DNA from: Holacanthus passer
Taxonomy: Eukaryota; Chordata; Actinopteri; Pomacanthidae
Reading direction: 5' to 3'
DNA: 64,000 nucleotides
NCBI GenBank assembly: GCA_025331565.1
Contig: JAFREQ010000043.1
Coordinates: forward strand, 6,920,676-6,984,675
Position 1 is the stretch's first letter. Each line of letters starts with the position of its first letter. This document shows, piece by piece, positions 1-12,562 of the stretch. The notes beneath the pieces are model-generated. The model was not told the DNA's origin. It searched no databases and saw only the letters and a list, made by a program, of their open reading frames with translations. The translations under genes and the position numbers were made by a program.

Positions 1-462
1 GCTATGTAGTTCCACTCAGTTGTATGGAGTTTTATGGTGTCTTTCAGCTGTTTTGGTTTTCTGGCCCACAAATTTACTGCTTTGGTTTACAACAGCAGCA
101 TGCTACAGAACATGGTCACAATGGCACTGCTAATATGCTGATGCTTAGCAGATATAACGGTCACCATGCTCATCATTTTAGTTTAGCGAGCTAAAATTTG
201 CTAATTAGCACAGAACACAAAGTCCAGCAGTAGAAATCACAGTAGTGCACAAAAAAGATTGCAGATTTTCCTTGCAATCCATTCACAGTTATAGTTAGAT
301 ATTTCTGTCCAGATCAAAGTGGCCGACTGACAGAACGACTGACAGAACAAATGAAATCGAATTTTAGATTTTTTTCAAAGTAGCTGAACTTTTCCAGTCC
401 TTTCACGTACCGTCTGGTAAGTGTATGCTGGTTGGGAATCACTCGTACAGTATACCACTGTA

Positions 463-595
463 TGTGTGTGTGCGTGTGTGTGTGTGTGTGTTCAAGGGCA
501 CTGTTTCGTCAGTCTCATTGAGCTCCAATGCCAGTCAGTAACACTGGACACGGGCCTGCATTCTCAGCTGCTCTGCTCTGTCCTTCATGTGTGCA

Positions 596-637
<42 letters not shown>

Positions 638-664
638 CGCAAACACACACACACACACACACAC
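463..664. repeat. (GT)n and (CA)n microsatellites
   Basis: A short (GT)n run covers 463-490 and a longer, slightly interrupted (CA)n run covers 598-664. Both are simple dinucleotide repeats. The long open frames across them are repeat artefacts. Confidence 0.95.
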
Positions 665-1258
665 ATTCACTGAAAGGCCCCGACACACTTTATCATTTCA
701 TACCTCCCTCTGTCTTCATCTCCCTCCGTCTTCGCTCTGTATCTCGTCTCTTTCTTCACATGTATCCCCAGTCCCCCTCCTCTGCTCTATCTCTGTCACT
801 CAAACACACCCTGAGCCCTGCGGACATTTTCTTTCTCTCCTTCACTTGCAATCGTCTCTCTCTTTCTCCTTACTCGCTCCCCCTGTCTCTTTCTCTTCCT
901 CTATCTCTGTCTCTGCCCTCATTCTCTCTCTGTGTCACTGCTCTCTGAATCCTCATCTCTCTGCTTTAACTTCAAAGCCATGTTGGATGAACACTGTATC
1001 TCTGCAGTTTATATGTGTGTAACTGTGTGTGCCTGAGTACAGCTGTACAGTGCACCGGTTGATATACATGTGTATTGGTGCGTATGGTACTGCATGGGTT
1101 GACATCTATGCATTGTTGCTTGTTTGTGTGAATGTTATTGTGTGCTGGCATCCTGCCTGCCTATCAGCAGCTGTTGTGGGCCACAGGAGAAAATTCAAGA
1201 TCAATGGTATTGTGTTGCAAGCGAGCTTGAGGCCTGGCATTCAGTGATACCACATAAG

Positions 1259-1280
1259 TGTGTGTGTGTGTGTGTGTGTG
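1259..1280. repeat. (TG)11 beside the iqck exon 8 donor
   Basis: On the gene strand this is a (CA) repeat that starts about 7 nt after the 5' splice site of iqck exon 8. See the finding on CA repeats at donors. Confidence 0.95.
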
Positions 1281-1287
1281 CTCTCAC

Positions 1288-3639
1288 CTCGGCTCTCTTG
1301 TTGGGCCCAGAAGTGTTCGACGGTTTTGGATATGTCACGGTTCTCTCTCAGTTCTTTCTGCCACTGGCGCAGCTCCTGCACATCTGGGCGTGTCCTGATC
1401 TAAAACACACAGCACACGTGAGAAGGCAGCACATGTATAAATTCACATTAGCAGACGCCATCAATAACTTCATGAAGTTGCAAGCTAATCAGTAACAGTA
1501 GTCGTCAAAAGTGTGTCCAATGTGTTTTTAGTTAATATATCATTGACTTGTTTGGCGGTGAAACTGGTTCACTTTAGCTGGAGACACCACATCCTCAATC
1601 CTGATGAACAGGTCACATCTGTCCAGCTGACAATGGCTATGCTCTAACTTCATAATTTCTATATTCATATTACATGATAAATTGATATCTTTCTTCTTTA
1701 TTTCCTTGATTTTATGTAGTTGTTAGATGTTAGTTGTTGTAGCTTTGTTTTCAAACGTGTTGCATAATAAGCTTTATTATTATTTTCAATAATCAAATTT
1801 AAAATGTGAAATGTTTAAAAATGTTAAGTTATGAATTGCTACTTTAAGTCTGATGCCACACCTTTGTTTAATATGTGAAAACATGTGTCTCCGTGTGCGT
1901 TATGTAAAGGTTTAGCACATGAATAAAAATAATAAATAAAAATAAATTTATCATTAAGCTACATTCTTGCTGATAGTAATGGAGTGTGTTAAGACATATT
2001 TATCAATGCATTTGTGTATCTGTGTCCACATAGGTGGGTAAATGGGTCAAATTGTGCTCCAGATTCATGTCAGTAAGCTGTCTCTGATTCTTCCCTCTGT
2101 CCAGTGTCCAGCCTGTAGTTAGAATGAGTTATGCTTTTGTTCTCTGAGGAAACCCTTGTAGATGTTATGTGCGTTTGTGTGTGGGCTGCTGGCTTTCCTG
2201 AGAGATTATTAAACAGACTTGCTGTTTAAGATGAATAGAAAATGTCCCTGAAGAGCTCACTCTCCTTCCTCTTCTTTATCTCCTCCTCCTACTACCACTC
2301 TCCCACTGACTCCTTCTCCTTCCTTTTCTTCCTTCCGCCTCTTCTCTCTCTTCTCCTTCAGCACACAGATGTGCCTCTCCCTCTCCTCACGCTCGACCTC
2401 AGACACTATCTCTCATACCAACACCTTATTCTCTCCTCATTTTCCAGCATGTCGATGTTTCATCTCTTCCCTCTCTCCTCTGTATTCTCTCCCACCTCTC
2501 TTCTCTCCAATCTTGTTTTCCTCCCTCTTCATTCCACCCCAACTTTCTCCCGAGTGCCTGCTTGAACGGCTACAATAGTGTTGCTATTAGCAGTGGGTAT
2601 GAAAGTGGGCCTGTTATATAAGCCTGGCGATGGGTTAAGGAATGGGTAAGACTAGTGGGCTCCAATAGTTAATTTGCTGGGTGTCACAGTGCCGCAGCAG
2701 CCCCTCTGCTGATGGGAGCAAACCATAGAAATGGAAATGAGGGGTGAGGGTCAGGAGGGGTGCGGGGGTTGGAGTCTGTTGTGTTTGTTCACCATCGCTT
2801 GTGTGTGTCTATTTTTGTCTGTGTGGCCATTTCTACTCTGTGTCACTCTTCATTTGGTGTCCTGCAGAAACCTTATACCTCGAGTTCTTCCGCTGCTGCC
2901 AGCTACTGCTAAATGACAATTTAATATTTGACGGCCATCGGACCCCTGAGGCAATGCTTTCTAACGTGTCACACACAAAGACGAAATCAAAGTCTCACTT
3001 CTTGGAAAGCTGGCTTTCTGAATATACATGCTGACAGTTTGTGTGTGTGATAGCAGGAGACAAAGAGCTGAGTGTGTGTGCATGAGCGTTTTGAAGCCTG
3101 TCTGTGTGCATCAGCACAGCTGATTAGCAGGGCTGCAGTATTGTTTTGACTGCGTGCATCAAGGTCTCTTTGTGTTTCTATATCTCTATATGCTGTGTGT
3201 GATTACATATGCATTTAAACTTCATTTACAACAGCAAATTATGCTTGTCTTCATCTGTTCTTTCTAGCTCGAATAATTAATGAGCCTTTGATAATACAGT
3301 ATCTTGTTGCTTTAAATCGTCTATGTCTCACATGACAGGGTCTGTTCCAGTGCACACGTGAGTCAGTCCTCTCATGCCGTGTGTGTGCATGAAGGTTGGG
3401 ATTAGAGTGATTAGAAAAATCAGGAAGACATTGCAGGGCTGTATGCATTCACACACATTATTTGACATGCAAAAGCGAAGCTGCAATAAACACACACATA
3501 TTGAAAATGGCACAAAAGCACCAAACACCAAAAAGAGGGACTCCATCCTCTTGCATCTTTCAGCAGCACAAGCAGAACCCCCAACACTCACCCACAAAAA
3601 TGCTTATGACCACACAGTGACACAAACTGTGCACTCTTT

Positions 3640-3700
<61 letters not shown>

Positions 3701-4379
3701 CAATCCCACTGCACAGCCTTTCAAGCTGCCTTCCTTTTAGTGCAAAGCTGCCTGTGAGACTGAGCTCCTCTCCCATTCTCACACTCTGCGGCAGCACAAT
3801 GGCTTCTGTTTGGAGGAACCGGCTGCAGTCACATCACCAGCCTCACTGACAGGCCGCATAAAGACACAGCCGCCACAGCCCGCTCTATCTATGCTTCACA
3901 CTCCATCCACCCACCGATCCATCATCTTTTTGTTGACCGATGCGTCCATCGCGGCTTAACCAGCTGAGCAGCCTGCGATCTGATTCATGCCTTTGTAGAC
4001 TCATGCACAATAAGTGGTTGCACTGTAAGAACACTTAAAGGTAAAGTAGATCTAAAGCACTCTCAATTAAAAATGACAGATCATAGTGAAAATCAGAGGA
4101 CCATCTGCAAATGCCTTTCATGCTTCGACCAGTCCATCTCATTCTGGGACAGCGTGCCCCTACAGCCCCTCTGCAGGAGGGGGAAGTGAGGACGAAGCAG
4201 GGCCACCGGCTACTGGATGTCCTGAGTGGCTATGACATATTTTCTGCATGAGTGTCGCTGCACGTGGCCCATCACTGACTCAACCCTGGACCTCGGTTCA
4301 AACCATTCATCTATCGTTGCCCTCGGATCATTCAGCTGGAATCGCAGACCTAGTTCTGCTGTTGACTACAAAGCTCTCT

Positions 4380-4435
<56 letters not shown>

Positions 4436-5855
4436 TTCTTTCAAACAGCTCTATTAGTTTATGTCAGGAAGAATACACTCAGTACTCACACTGTCCCACT
4501 TTTAAACAATAACTGGGCCTGCTTGTCCATGAAGACTTTCCTCAGACATGGACTGAGGCTGTAACAATATTTATGCAATTATTTTTTTTCTTGTGCAATA
4601 AATTGTTACTCTCAGAAACAAGACTTGTTAGACAATTTAGACTAGATTAAGATTATAAAGCTGCAGTTCAACAGTCTGGGGAATACCCTTATTCACTTTT
4701 CTGTGGAGAGGATCGATACCACTCTCATGCCAGTGTGGTAAAAACAAAGCTAAAGCCAGCAGACAGTTAGCTTAGCTTAGCATAAAGACTGGAAACAGGG
4801 GGAACCAGCTAGCCTGGCTCAGTTCAAAGGTAACAAAATCCACCTACCAGCACCTGTAAAGCTCATAAATTATCATGTTATATCTTGATTGTTTAATTTG
4901 TACAAAAACCAAACTGTAAAAAGAACAATTTGCCAGTTTTACGGGGTGTTACAGTGGCGGACTATTTCTTGGCCTGGAGCAATAATCTCAGCTGGTTGCC
5001 TGGCCCTGCTCCAAACCAAGAAATAGTGTGACACAGAATCCCTTCGAAATGGGAAGGAGAATTGTCATCTTCACATTGTGCTTTTTCTACGGACTGCTAG
5101 CTGTAGGTTTGTACTTGCAGTGCAGTTGAGAGTGGCATCAATCTTTTCATCTAACTCTCCACCAGACAAACAAATAAAACATAGAGTTGAACTATTCCTT
5201 TAAGTTGTGAAAAAACCTGAACTCATAAACATCTTGTCTCACCTGTTAGGTTGCACAAGGCTATGCTGGTGCAGGACAGCGCTGTGGTCAGGAAAAGGTC
5301 AACCACACACACCACACACACGCTTAATAAATGTACAAATAGTGGGCGGTGGAAATGATTATGATAAAAGCCTACTTTTCTACTTGACCACAAACCCCTA
5401 ACACTGACAGCCTAATTGTAGTGCCTATTTATTGCATAGCAGCTACATTACTGTGACTCAGCTGACGAGACCTGAGAGAGGCTGAGAAGTCTTAGTGATC
5501 AGTGGTGTGTTTGTGCAAGTATGTGCTGTATGTGTGCATTACAGTAGCAGGCATGGATGAATGGATTAGAGTCGGGCTAAGGCACACAGTCTAAAGAAGA
5601 TTATGCAATATGTTTAGACCCATCAGCTCTTTATAGTCGTACATGAGTGAAACAAGAGACAATCGCATTGTCTGGGTCATAGATGTGAGTTTGTGCGTGT
5701 GTCTGTGTGTGTGCTATACTCTGCCGCTGCTCTTCTTCAGCCCGCAATATGTTTTGATGAAACATATTAATAATGGAGGGATAAAACTCCAATCTGCAAA
5801 AATACCCCCCTTTCACTGCTCCCTGTCCTGGCTCTCAGTCTGTGTGTCTTTCTTA

Positions 5856-5931
<76 letters not shown>

Positions 5932-8172
5932 CTGCAGTCAGCGCTGCGTCAGGCAGGTTATATAACAGCAGAGGGTGTAAGAGTGAGGGGGGAAGAGGGG
6001 GTGTGGACGAGGTTGAAGAGAACACTGTACATTGATAGGATACATTGAGGACTGCAATTTGACTGAACTTCAGATTTATATCAGGATCATTATCAAAGCA
6101 TTATCTCGATATCTGGCATTTTTAGAGAAGTATTCAAAAACCCACACAGAAAACTCAAATTCATCAGTGAGTCAGATGTTTTTTTAAGTGTTTTCTACAG
6201 CAAAATCCCATAATCCTATTATACTCTTACAGTACAAACCCTTAAAAATATTTTCAAGTATTTAAAAATCTCGCACAAGGACAGTTTATGGTGAAATATA
6301 ACTTGTTATTGTACACTTGGATGTTAAATCTGTCAGCTCTCTTGAAATGAGAGTTTTGTCAGAACACATTTATAATGAGAGGCATTGTTATTCAGTATGT
6401 GAACGTTCTCACGCCAGCAGACACAAAATGAAGTTTTACAGTGCATCAGTGCTTCACAGCGGACCCTGTTTGTGCTGATGTCCTCGTCTCTGCTCTGCTG
6501 CCCACTGAGCTGTTAACTGCTCTTTTTTCTCCAGCCAAGGTAACAGCAGCCGTGACACACTACAACGCCTGTCAGGACTCTGCCTCAGTGCCTACACCCA
6601 AAATATCTCCACCCCGTCTATCCTGAATAAGTCATGATCCTAAGAGGCCGACCCTAAACTTCGGGCCCTGATTGTTCTACGTTCACTGTGCTTCTCAGAG
6701 GCCTCCATCTCTTTCCTTATTCTTACCAACTACAGATGTTACCAAGGCTGCATTTCCCTCCATCCTGCCCCATCCCTAATCTGAGGCCGCTCTGCAACAT
6801 CATCTTGCCTCTTTCCTCCCTTTCGTCATCCATCTGAACACATCCTGAGCTTCATCCTCCCAGATATATCCTCCCTTTCTCTCACTACTGACTCTATCTT
6901 TTTCTGGCTGTGTCTCTCTTCCTCTAAATCCCTTGAGGTGCTGGGCTGCAGAGCTATCAGTGGCCCTACTGAACCTCTCTTAGTTCAGGGTAAACACAGT
7001 GAGCGTTGACTGGCAGCTGGCTCAATGCTGCCACCTCATGTGAGCAAAGTTGTTTTTGTTGTAACGGGAAAAAAAGGAAGCGTTGCCCCCTGCTGGTGCG
7101 GAAGTAATCCTGGCTGCATGCACACACACATTCAACACATCTTTTCATGCTAATTAAACAACTTGGAAAAAAACATAGTTGCAGATCATTCAAACAGAAT
7201 GTAATTGTACATGACAGCACAGATGGTTAATGGTTTATGCAGCAAGAGTGACGTTGGATCGTCCCACAAGCATGAAGGATAAGAAGCAGGAAATAAGAGC
7301 TTCTGATGAGACAAACGAAAATATGACCCCTGCTTACATCCTTACCCCACACAAGACTGGGTTTATTTGTGTGTGAGTGTGCAGAAATTGCTGCTGATTG
7401 CCTCTGGTAGTGTCTGTTTATATCTATTTATATCACAGTACAGAACACTTCAGACCACAACGCCCACACAGGAAGGAATTAAATCCCGGCATCACTGATG
7501 ACATAATCAAGCTGCTGAATGAAAATTGCAGTCCCTGTGGAAGAGGGGCTTTTCAGCGGGATGGGATTATACAACAAGATTGGACTGTGGGCCAATGCAC
7601 ACGCAGGAGAGCGCCTATTGTATCCTAACAGACCCACACACTCAGGCAGAAAGGCTCACTGTGGTGTGTGGGGTAAATTGCAGGGTTCCTTCACGCTTCC
7701 TACTTCAAAATCCAATTTTTTTTTTCCACACTGTAACTTCTTAAATCAATCTGAAAAGAGGTGGTAATTAGAGTTGGCCAGTCTGACTAGCCCAGCCAGG
7801 CACAACTAAAGTTTTGTGTAAATATGTCAAAAGCCATGTTGTAACATAATATGTATCCAGGAAAAAGGAACATTTTTTATTTTCTTACAGGCATTTAATT
7901 TGAAATTTCCCAGATTTTCTTAGACTTTATAGTTTATAAGTTTATTTTCCATATTTTTTTAGCCTATTCAGGCCTGTGTTGGGCCCCTGTAATTCATCAT
8001 TTTTTCCCACCTCTCTCTCCCTTTATTCCTAGTTCTTTAATATACTATTGGACAGAAAGCCTGCAATGTCACGTCATGTCCAGTTTACCTTGTATCCCCT
8101 CCAAAAAGCCTGGATGAGCAGAGCAGCCTGGTCCTCGCTCAGCAGCAGAAACAGAGGGAGGGGAGGCCGGGG

Positions 8173-8222
<50 letters not shown>

Positions 8223-8688
8223 CAAAACATGAGGGTGTGTCATCTGCATAAAAATATGGCATAATTTAAATCTACTTTCTTAAATTATTTTCTTTGAAAT
8301 TAATGTTTGAGAGCAGACAGGGACCTGGTGACCATGAAACTCCAAAAGGCAAATTTGAAATGAAACATAGCAGTTTCATTTCTTGGCAAACATTAAACTT
8401 GCAGGTAATAGCTGACACTCACTGCACGCTGAGCCAGTCTTTTACAAAGGGGATGTCATGGAAGTTCACTGGGACTTGTCCTTGCCTGCAGGGGTTGCGG
8501 CTGAGGAAAAAGGAGGAGTGAGAGAGGCACGAAAAAACATGACACACACACAATTCCTTGCACACAGCACCAATATAACGGATTCCAAAAAAGTTGGGAC
8601 GCTGTGAAAAACATAAATAAAATCAGAATGCAATCATTTGCAAACAAATGGGATGAAGTAAGGTGAGCATTATATCATGAAGATAGAG

Positions 8689-8744
<56 letters not shown>

Positions 8745-9976
8745 ATCTTACTTGTAGAGCCACTCAGTAAGGAAATCACACGGGTTAAACGCTGTTATTT
8801 TTCTCTGCAACACAAAAGACAGTAACCTGTTTTTCAGATTATATTACCAAATTATTATTACTGATGCAGTAATGTGTGAGCATTTTACTGCCACAGTTAG
8901 TCAAGGTGAAGGGAATTTAAATTATCTCTTGTACTACTGGGTAATTTAATGTACAGCAATATAACACATTTTTTAAGATGATGTAAAATTGAATTAGCAA
9001 AGGAATTAACAACTGTGAAATTAATTTGGTGAAGTAAAAAAATGCAATCTGATTTGTAGTGGATGGTTTAAAGTATGGTGGTTTAAGTATAAAGAAGGAG
9101 AAATGGAAATACTCAAGTAAAGTCCAAGTACCTAGTAACTGTACTTCAGTGTGCTTTGACTGTAGACATTGATGTGGTTTGCTGTGGAATATTTGCCCAT
9201 TTTAATTTTAACAGGCCGACCAAACACATGATTTGATTTGATTTCAGGATTTGAATCAATCTACGGTCATTTTAACAGTATTGGCCACCTGTGGTTTGTT
9301 TATTAGTTAGAAGAAATAAAAATTCAGACCTCAAAACAGCCATGTTTCTGAGCTTCTTTCAGCAAAGCCTCCAGTCCGGGCAGCAACACCGGAAACACTC
9401 TCCTCTCCAAAAACTGCGTGACAGGACCTGACACAAATGCAAACATAAATTCATACAACATATATGGATTAGATATTTGCACATGCCCTAGTTGCCATTC
9501 ATCGTACGTTCAGGTGCTTGTGGGGGTGATGTGGTTTCAGCTGTTGACAGGCCTCTCCAGCTTGAAGGACGAGGTTTTCCGAACACAGAGGAGCCGGCGA
9601 GAGCGGGGTGGCAGAGAAGAGGGTCAAAGTCTCTCAGGGGATCATCATCGTCCACAAATGCCTAATGAAACCAATGACAGTGATTTCAGAGGATGATCAG
9701 ATACAGGGATGGAAGAGCTGAACGATGAACTGACCTTGGATGTGAGGACTGGTGTACTGGTGCTGTACTGGGAGGACTGGGTGCTCACTGAGCTGCCATT
9801 TGTCCACACAGAACTGGGAGGTCTGGGCTGCTCTGCTTCAAACTCTACAGAACACATTCAGCGATAAAACAACTTTTATGTTCAGTTCACAAATGCTTAA
9901 ACAAAATGAACATCATCATCGTACCTTCACACACTTGCTGCCAAAGTGATTTTGGGGGTTCGATCATCGCTGCCAT
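1288..9976 (-). CDS. iqck: IQ motif-containing protein K, partial (last exon missing)
   Basis: Coding exons in transcript order: 9976-9925, 9844-9735, 9661-9508, 9427-9330, 8804-8752, 8500-8423, 8173-8089 and 1399-1288. All junctions are GT-AG and in phase, giving 247 codons. The start is the ATG at 9976 (MAAMIEPPKSLWQQVCE). Blocks in the order of mammalian IQCK support the call: EAEQP, then FPVLLPGLEALL (human FPVLLPGMASLL), CDFLTEWLYN, LLLSEDQAALLIQAFWRGY (the IQ motif, which binds calmodulin-type EF-hand proteins) and VQELRQWQKELRE. Exon 3 is acidic and matches human IQCK poorly, so its 3' donor (GTACGA) is the weakest junction. The final exon ends in phase 1 at a GTGAGAG donor, so the C-terminus is not seen. 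IQCK has no well-defined biochemical function, and a cilium or sperm role is inference. The 6.7 kb intron between exons 7 and 8 holds most of the left end of the window. Confidence 0.88.
3642..3698. repeat. (CA)n microsatellite
   Basis: An uninterrupted (CA) run of about 28 units inside iqck intron 7. Confidence 0.97.
4382..4434. repeat. (GT)n-(GA)n compound microsatellite
   Basis: About 21 GT units pass directly into a short (GA) run, inside iqck intron 7. Confidence 0.97.
4655..5205. repeat. teleost interspersed repeat (non-autonomous, about 550 bp)
   Basis: I recognise the body from many percomorph genomes: a 'cttagcttagcataaagact' block, then a 'tacaaaaaccaaa' block, and an end of 'gttgaactattccttta'. 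The left end carries 'gttcaacagtctgggg', so the ends are roughly inverted (gttcaac / gttgaac). It has no coding capacity. A diverged fragment of its left part recurs at about 54420-54490. The family is from memory and the exact boundaries are uncertain. Confidence 0.7.
5857..5928. repeat. (CA)n microsatellite
   Basis: About 36 CA units with one CAGA interruption, inside iqck intron 7. Confidence 0.97.
8176..8219. repeat. (GA)22, which is (CT)n on the iqck strand
   Basis: The repeat abuts iqck exon 7 (8173-8089). On the transcript strand it is a (CT)n tract running directly into the acceptor CTCAG, so it serves as the polypyrimidine tract. Confidence 0.95.
8576..8652. repeat. MITE end fragment ('aaaaaagttggga' family)
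   Basis: The sequence gattccaaaaaagttggga followed by cataaataaaatcagaatgc is one terminus of a common teleost DNA-transposon-like family. A more complete copy lies at 47027-47454. Only one end is present here, in iqck intron 5. Confidence 0.6.
8691..8740. repeat. (GT)25, (CA)n on the iqck strand
   Basis: The repeat begins about 11 nt past the 5' splice site of iqck exon 5 (exon end 8752). Confidence 0.97.
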
Positions 9977-10130
9977 TATTCTGCCTGTTGTGCCCAGCGG
10001 TTGCCAGGGACTCGCTTGTTGCCTAGGAAGTAGTCATACGACTTCCGGTGTAAACACGCGTTTCCTATCCTGCCCGGTCGATGCTGCGCATGTGCGTAGA
10101 TCAGAGCAGTCCACGTTCACAGAATAAATC
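9977..10130 (-). promoter_or_regulatory. probable iqck 5'UTR/proximal promoter
   Basis: This is the region just upstream of the iqck ATG. It holds two GTTGCC half-sites (10000-10005 and 10018-10023), which resemble half of the RFX X-box found at many ciliary gene promoters, and an NRF1-like TGCGCATGTGCG at 10085-10096 (one mismatch from the usual palindrome). There is no TATA box. The transcription start is unknown, so the half-sites could lie inside the 5'UTR. Confidence 0.4.
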
Positions 10131-10876
10131 GGGATTATTCAGTGACAAACAGAATATGTTTTTTTTTTGCGCAAGAGATGATAACGTAAAACCTGAGAGA
10201 GAGAGAGAAAAAAATCAGTACTGGTTGATTTTAACCAGTAGTATTCACCTGTAGTATTAAACCAGCAAGTGTGGTTTAATACTACAGGTCCCACCACAAG
10301 CTTTTATATCACAATAAACAACCTCGTGTTTCTGTCTTCTAAACTGTTCTTAAAGTAGAAAATATTCCCGTCAGTTGTTTTTGATATATGAAAAAAAATG
10401 CTGCAGCGCTTCTTTAATTCCGTAATTCTGGTATTGATCGCTAGATGGCAGCAGATCACTTACCCATAACTATTTAAGTTTATCCTGAAGGATTTTTCTT
10501 TTATTCTTGTACATGCGATTCTCTCAGTAAAGACTAAATCTAAATGTTTAAACATGTCTGTCTTTGATGAAACCTACTGTAGGTGTTTGTACCAGTAAGA
10601 CCCTCACCTTAAATTGATCGTTCAAATCAATGTGTTAACTAATCATGTTATGATTATCCAACATGGTGTTTGATGTTTTCAGAGGCAAAAATTAAATCAA
10701 TGATATTTTAAGGGATTCTTGTTTTCTAAAGGCAATATTGCATGATAAAAAGTATTTCTCTAAAAAACATAAAACAGCAAAAAAAAAAAAGATAAAGCTG
10801 TAGCTGAAGAGAGCATAATAATCTTAGTCTTAAAGCATGATTATGTTATTCAGAAAAGTTCTTCAAAATTAAAGTC
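10131..10876. other. intergenic, AT-rich, between the iqck 5' end and the sun1 3' end
   Basis: No open frame or repeat family is recognised. A short inverted duplication of 'gtggtttaatactac'-like sequence occurs around 10225-10290. The interval separates two minus-strand genes. Confidence 0.5.
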
Positions 10877-10882
10877 TTTATT
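10877..10882 (-). terminator. sun1 polyadenylation signal AATAAA
   Basis: The plus strand reads tttatt, so the minus strand reads AATAAAG. It lies about 1.7 kb past the sun1 stop. It is the most convincing downstream signal but was not tested against transcripts. Confidence 0.5.
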
Positions 10883-12562
10883 GGAATATATTCCAAAGCA
10901 GTTAAGTCATCTCATGACTGAACAAAAATAGCCATTTATCTTAAAAAAAAGTCCCAAGATGGATCCAAAAAGCACTGAACAGCTTTTGACAAAATATACA
11001 TTGCAGTAATTCATATCTTGCAGTCACTAATTGACTTGTTAATAAATAAGATTGTGAACAAAACATTATTTTATACAGAACATTTTAGACTTCCCCATAT
11101 TTGCAACCAAAAAGTGATGACTACACCCCCCTTTTTTTTTTTTAATTGTGAAGACCTGTGCCACAAATATTTCTCTAACAAGTTGTTGCAGTGCATCCTC
11201 TGACATCAACCCCCCCCAAACAAAAAAACAAAACAAAGTAAAACAACACAATGTAGAAATAATGGTAGTAATACAATAATAATAATAATGATAGTAACAG
11301 GATGATTTTTTTATAAAGCAACACTGATAAAAGCAGATATTATAAAGGACCAACTATCAACAATAAAATATACAGATTACATTCCTTCAGGGTTTTAGAA
11401 TAGAGGGAGCCCATGTGAGGAGGACGTTTATAACTGAGCTAGATGGAGACAGAGAGTCTCCTCTTCATAGAAATGCAAGGGGAAAAAAAAAAATCACACT
11501 CTTGTCTACAGGAGTAGTTCTATTATTTAGCTTTCAACATTGATTGGTAATTTGATCCAGGCACAGGACCTTCAGAGAGGACACTCATGTCTATCCATGA
11601 TGCATCTAACAGTTAAAGAGTATGTTCGCGTAGAATCACATGCTAGAATGAATCCCAGAGTCCATCCATAACCGTACACATATTTTGTCTAATGTACATA
11701 GTGAAGAGCCTTCTAGTACTCTGAACACTCAGAGCTCAGTTCAGTGGTTAGATAGTGTTGCTGTGAAGTTAAAGGACGACTTGCATCAAAGCCTCCACTT
11801 TTGAAAACATTCAAAGCCTGTCCATAGGCAGCATGTTCAGTTCCCAAAGAAAAAAAATAATCGTAGTTATGGCTATGTGGATGCATGATGCCAAGCCTTG
11901 AACGTAGTGAACCTTTCATGTCCAGTATTCACCCACTGTGAGTGTGATCCAGTCCTGCAGGCTGCACACACTCACGACTGCACAACTCAGTTAAAGTCAT
12001 TACAGAGACGTGACAGCAACAAAGGGAGTGATATGCCTGGACAATGTCGCAGGCAAAGGTGCAGTGGCTTTGATCCTGAAAATAGTCAACTAAGAGGAAA
12101 TCAAATTCAAATACAGACGAGTAAGAGACAAACCAAATCAGACTGAAATGCAGTGTGTGAGGAAATGGTGGAGATGAGTCTGTAATCCCCCATTTCAAGA
12201 GGGGGGATGGATTTGTCCGCTCAGTGGAGCCTGCCGCCCTCACGAGCTGATTCAGTGCAAGAGACCTTTTACAAAAAGGGGACTGGGAGTTTCAGCTTCT
12301 TCCGTGGTTCTATTCTTCTTCTGCGATCGTTGACAGTCCATACAGACTTTCCTGTGATTCTTTCTATTTTACAAAACACATGTTCATGATTCAGTCTGTG
12401 CACGTTCCTTAAACAATCCTCAACTTCTGTTTTCTTCATGTCTTTCATACAAAAAACGTCCATAAAGTATAGCCGAGTCCCCTCCATTTGTTAAGAAGTT
12501 GGCGAGAGCTATGTACAGATAGTGTGATATGTTATATATGAGCGTTTGTGTTAGTGGTTGGT
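10883..12562 (-). other. sun1 3'UTR (inferred)
   Basis: The sequence from the sun1 stop to the candidate polyA signal is free of exon-like features. Weak open frames here have no resemblance to known proteins. The length is inferred from the signal only. Confidence 0.5.

Larger units (their letters stand above)
1..1287. other. iqck 3' flank, no gene recognised
   Basis: This stretch lies downstream of the last iqck exon I could define, whose donor implies at least one more exon to the left. I searched the minus strand for a short terminal exon and found none I could defend, so it lies here unrecognised or outside the window. The rest is pyrimidine-rich, low-complexity sequence (about 700-960) and dinucleotide repeats. 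Around 120-230 there is AT-rich sequence with repeated 'tagc' words, typical of old teleost interspersed repeats. Confidence 0.5.
1400..8088 (-). other. iqck intron 7, repeats only
   Basis: This large intron has no coding exon that I can support. It contains pyrimidine-rich sequence around 2240-2560, several long (CA)/(GT) tracts, and one well-formed teleost interspersed repeat at about 4655-5205. Open frames here, such as 6441-6626, show no protein resemblance. Confidence 0.6.

Noticed and set aside
421..1022. Long overlapping open frames with His/Thr or Cys/Val repeats
   Set aside because: They are produced by the (CA)/(GT) microsatellites and pyrimidine-rich sequence, with no splice or protein support.
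3328..3797. Open frames across the (CA)n tract on both strands
   Set aside because: Dinucleotide repeat artefacts inside iqck intron 7.
5643..6048. Plus- and minus-strand frames of 60-130 codons
   Set aside because: Translated (CA)n repeat with no family resemblance.
11066..12487. Several minus- and plus-strand open frames of 60-120 codons
   Set aside because: They lie in the inferred sun1 3'UTR and show no conserved sequence.
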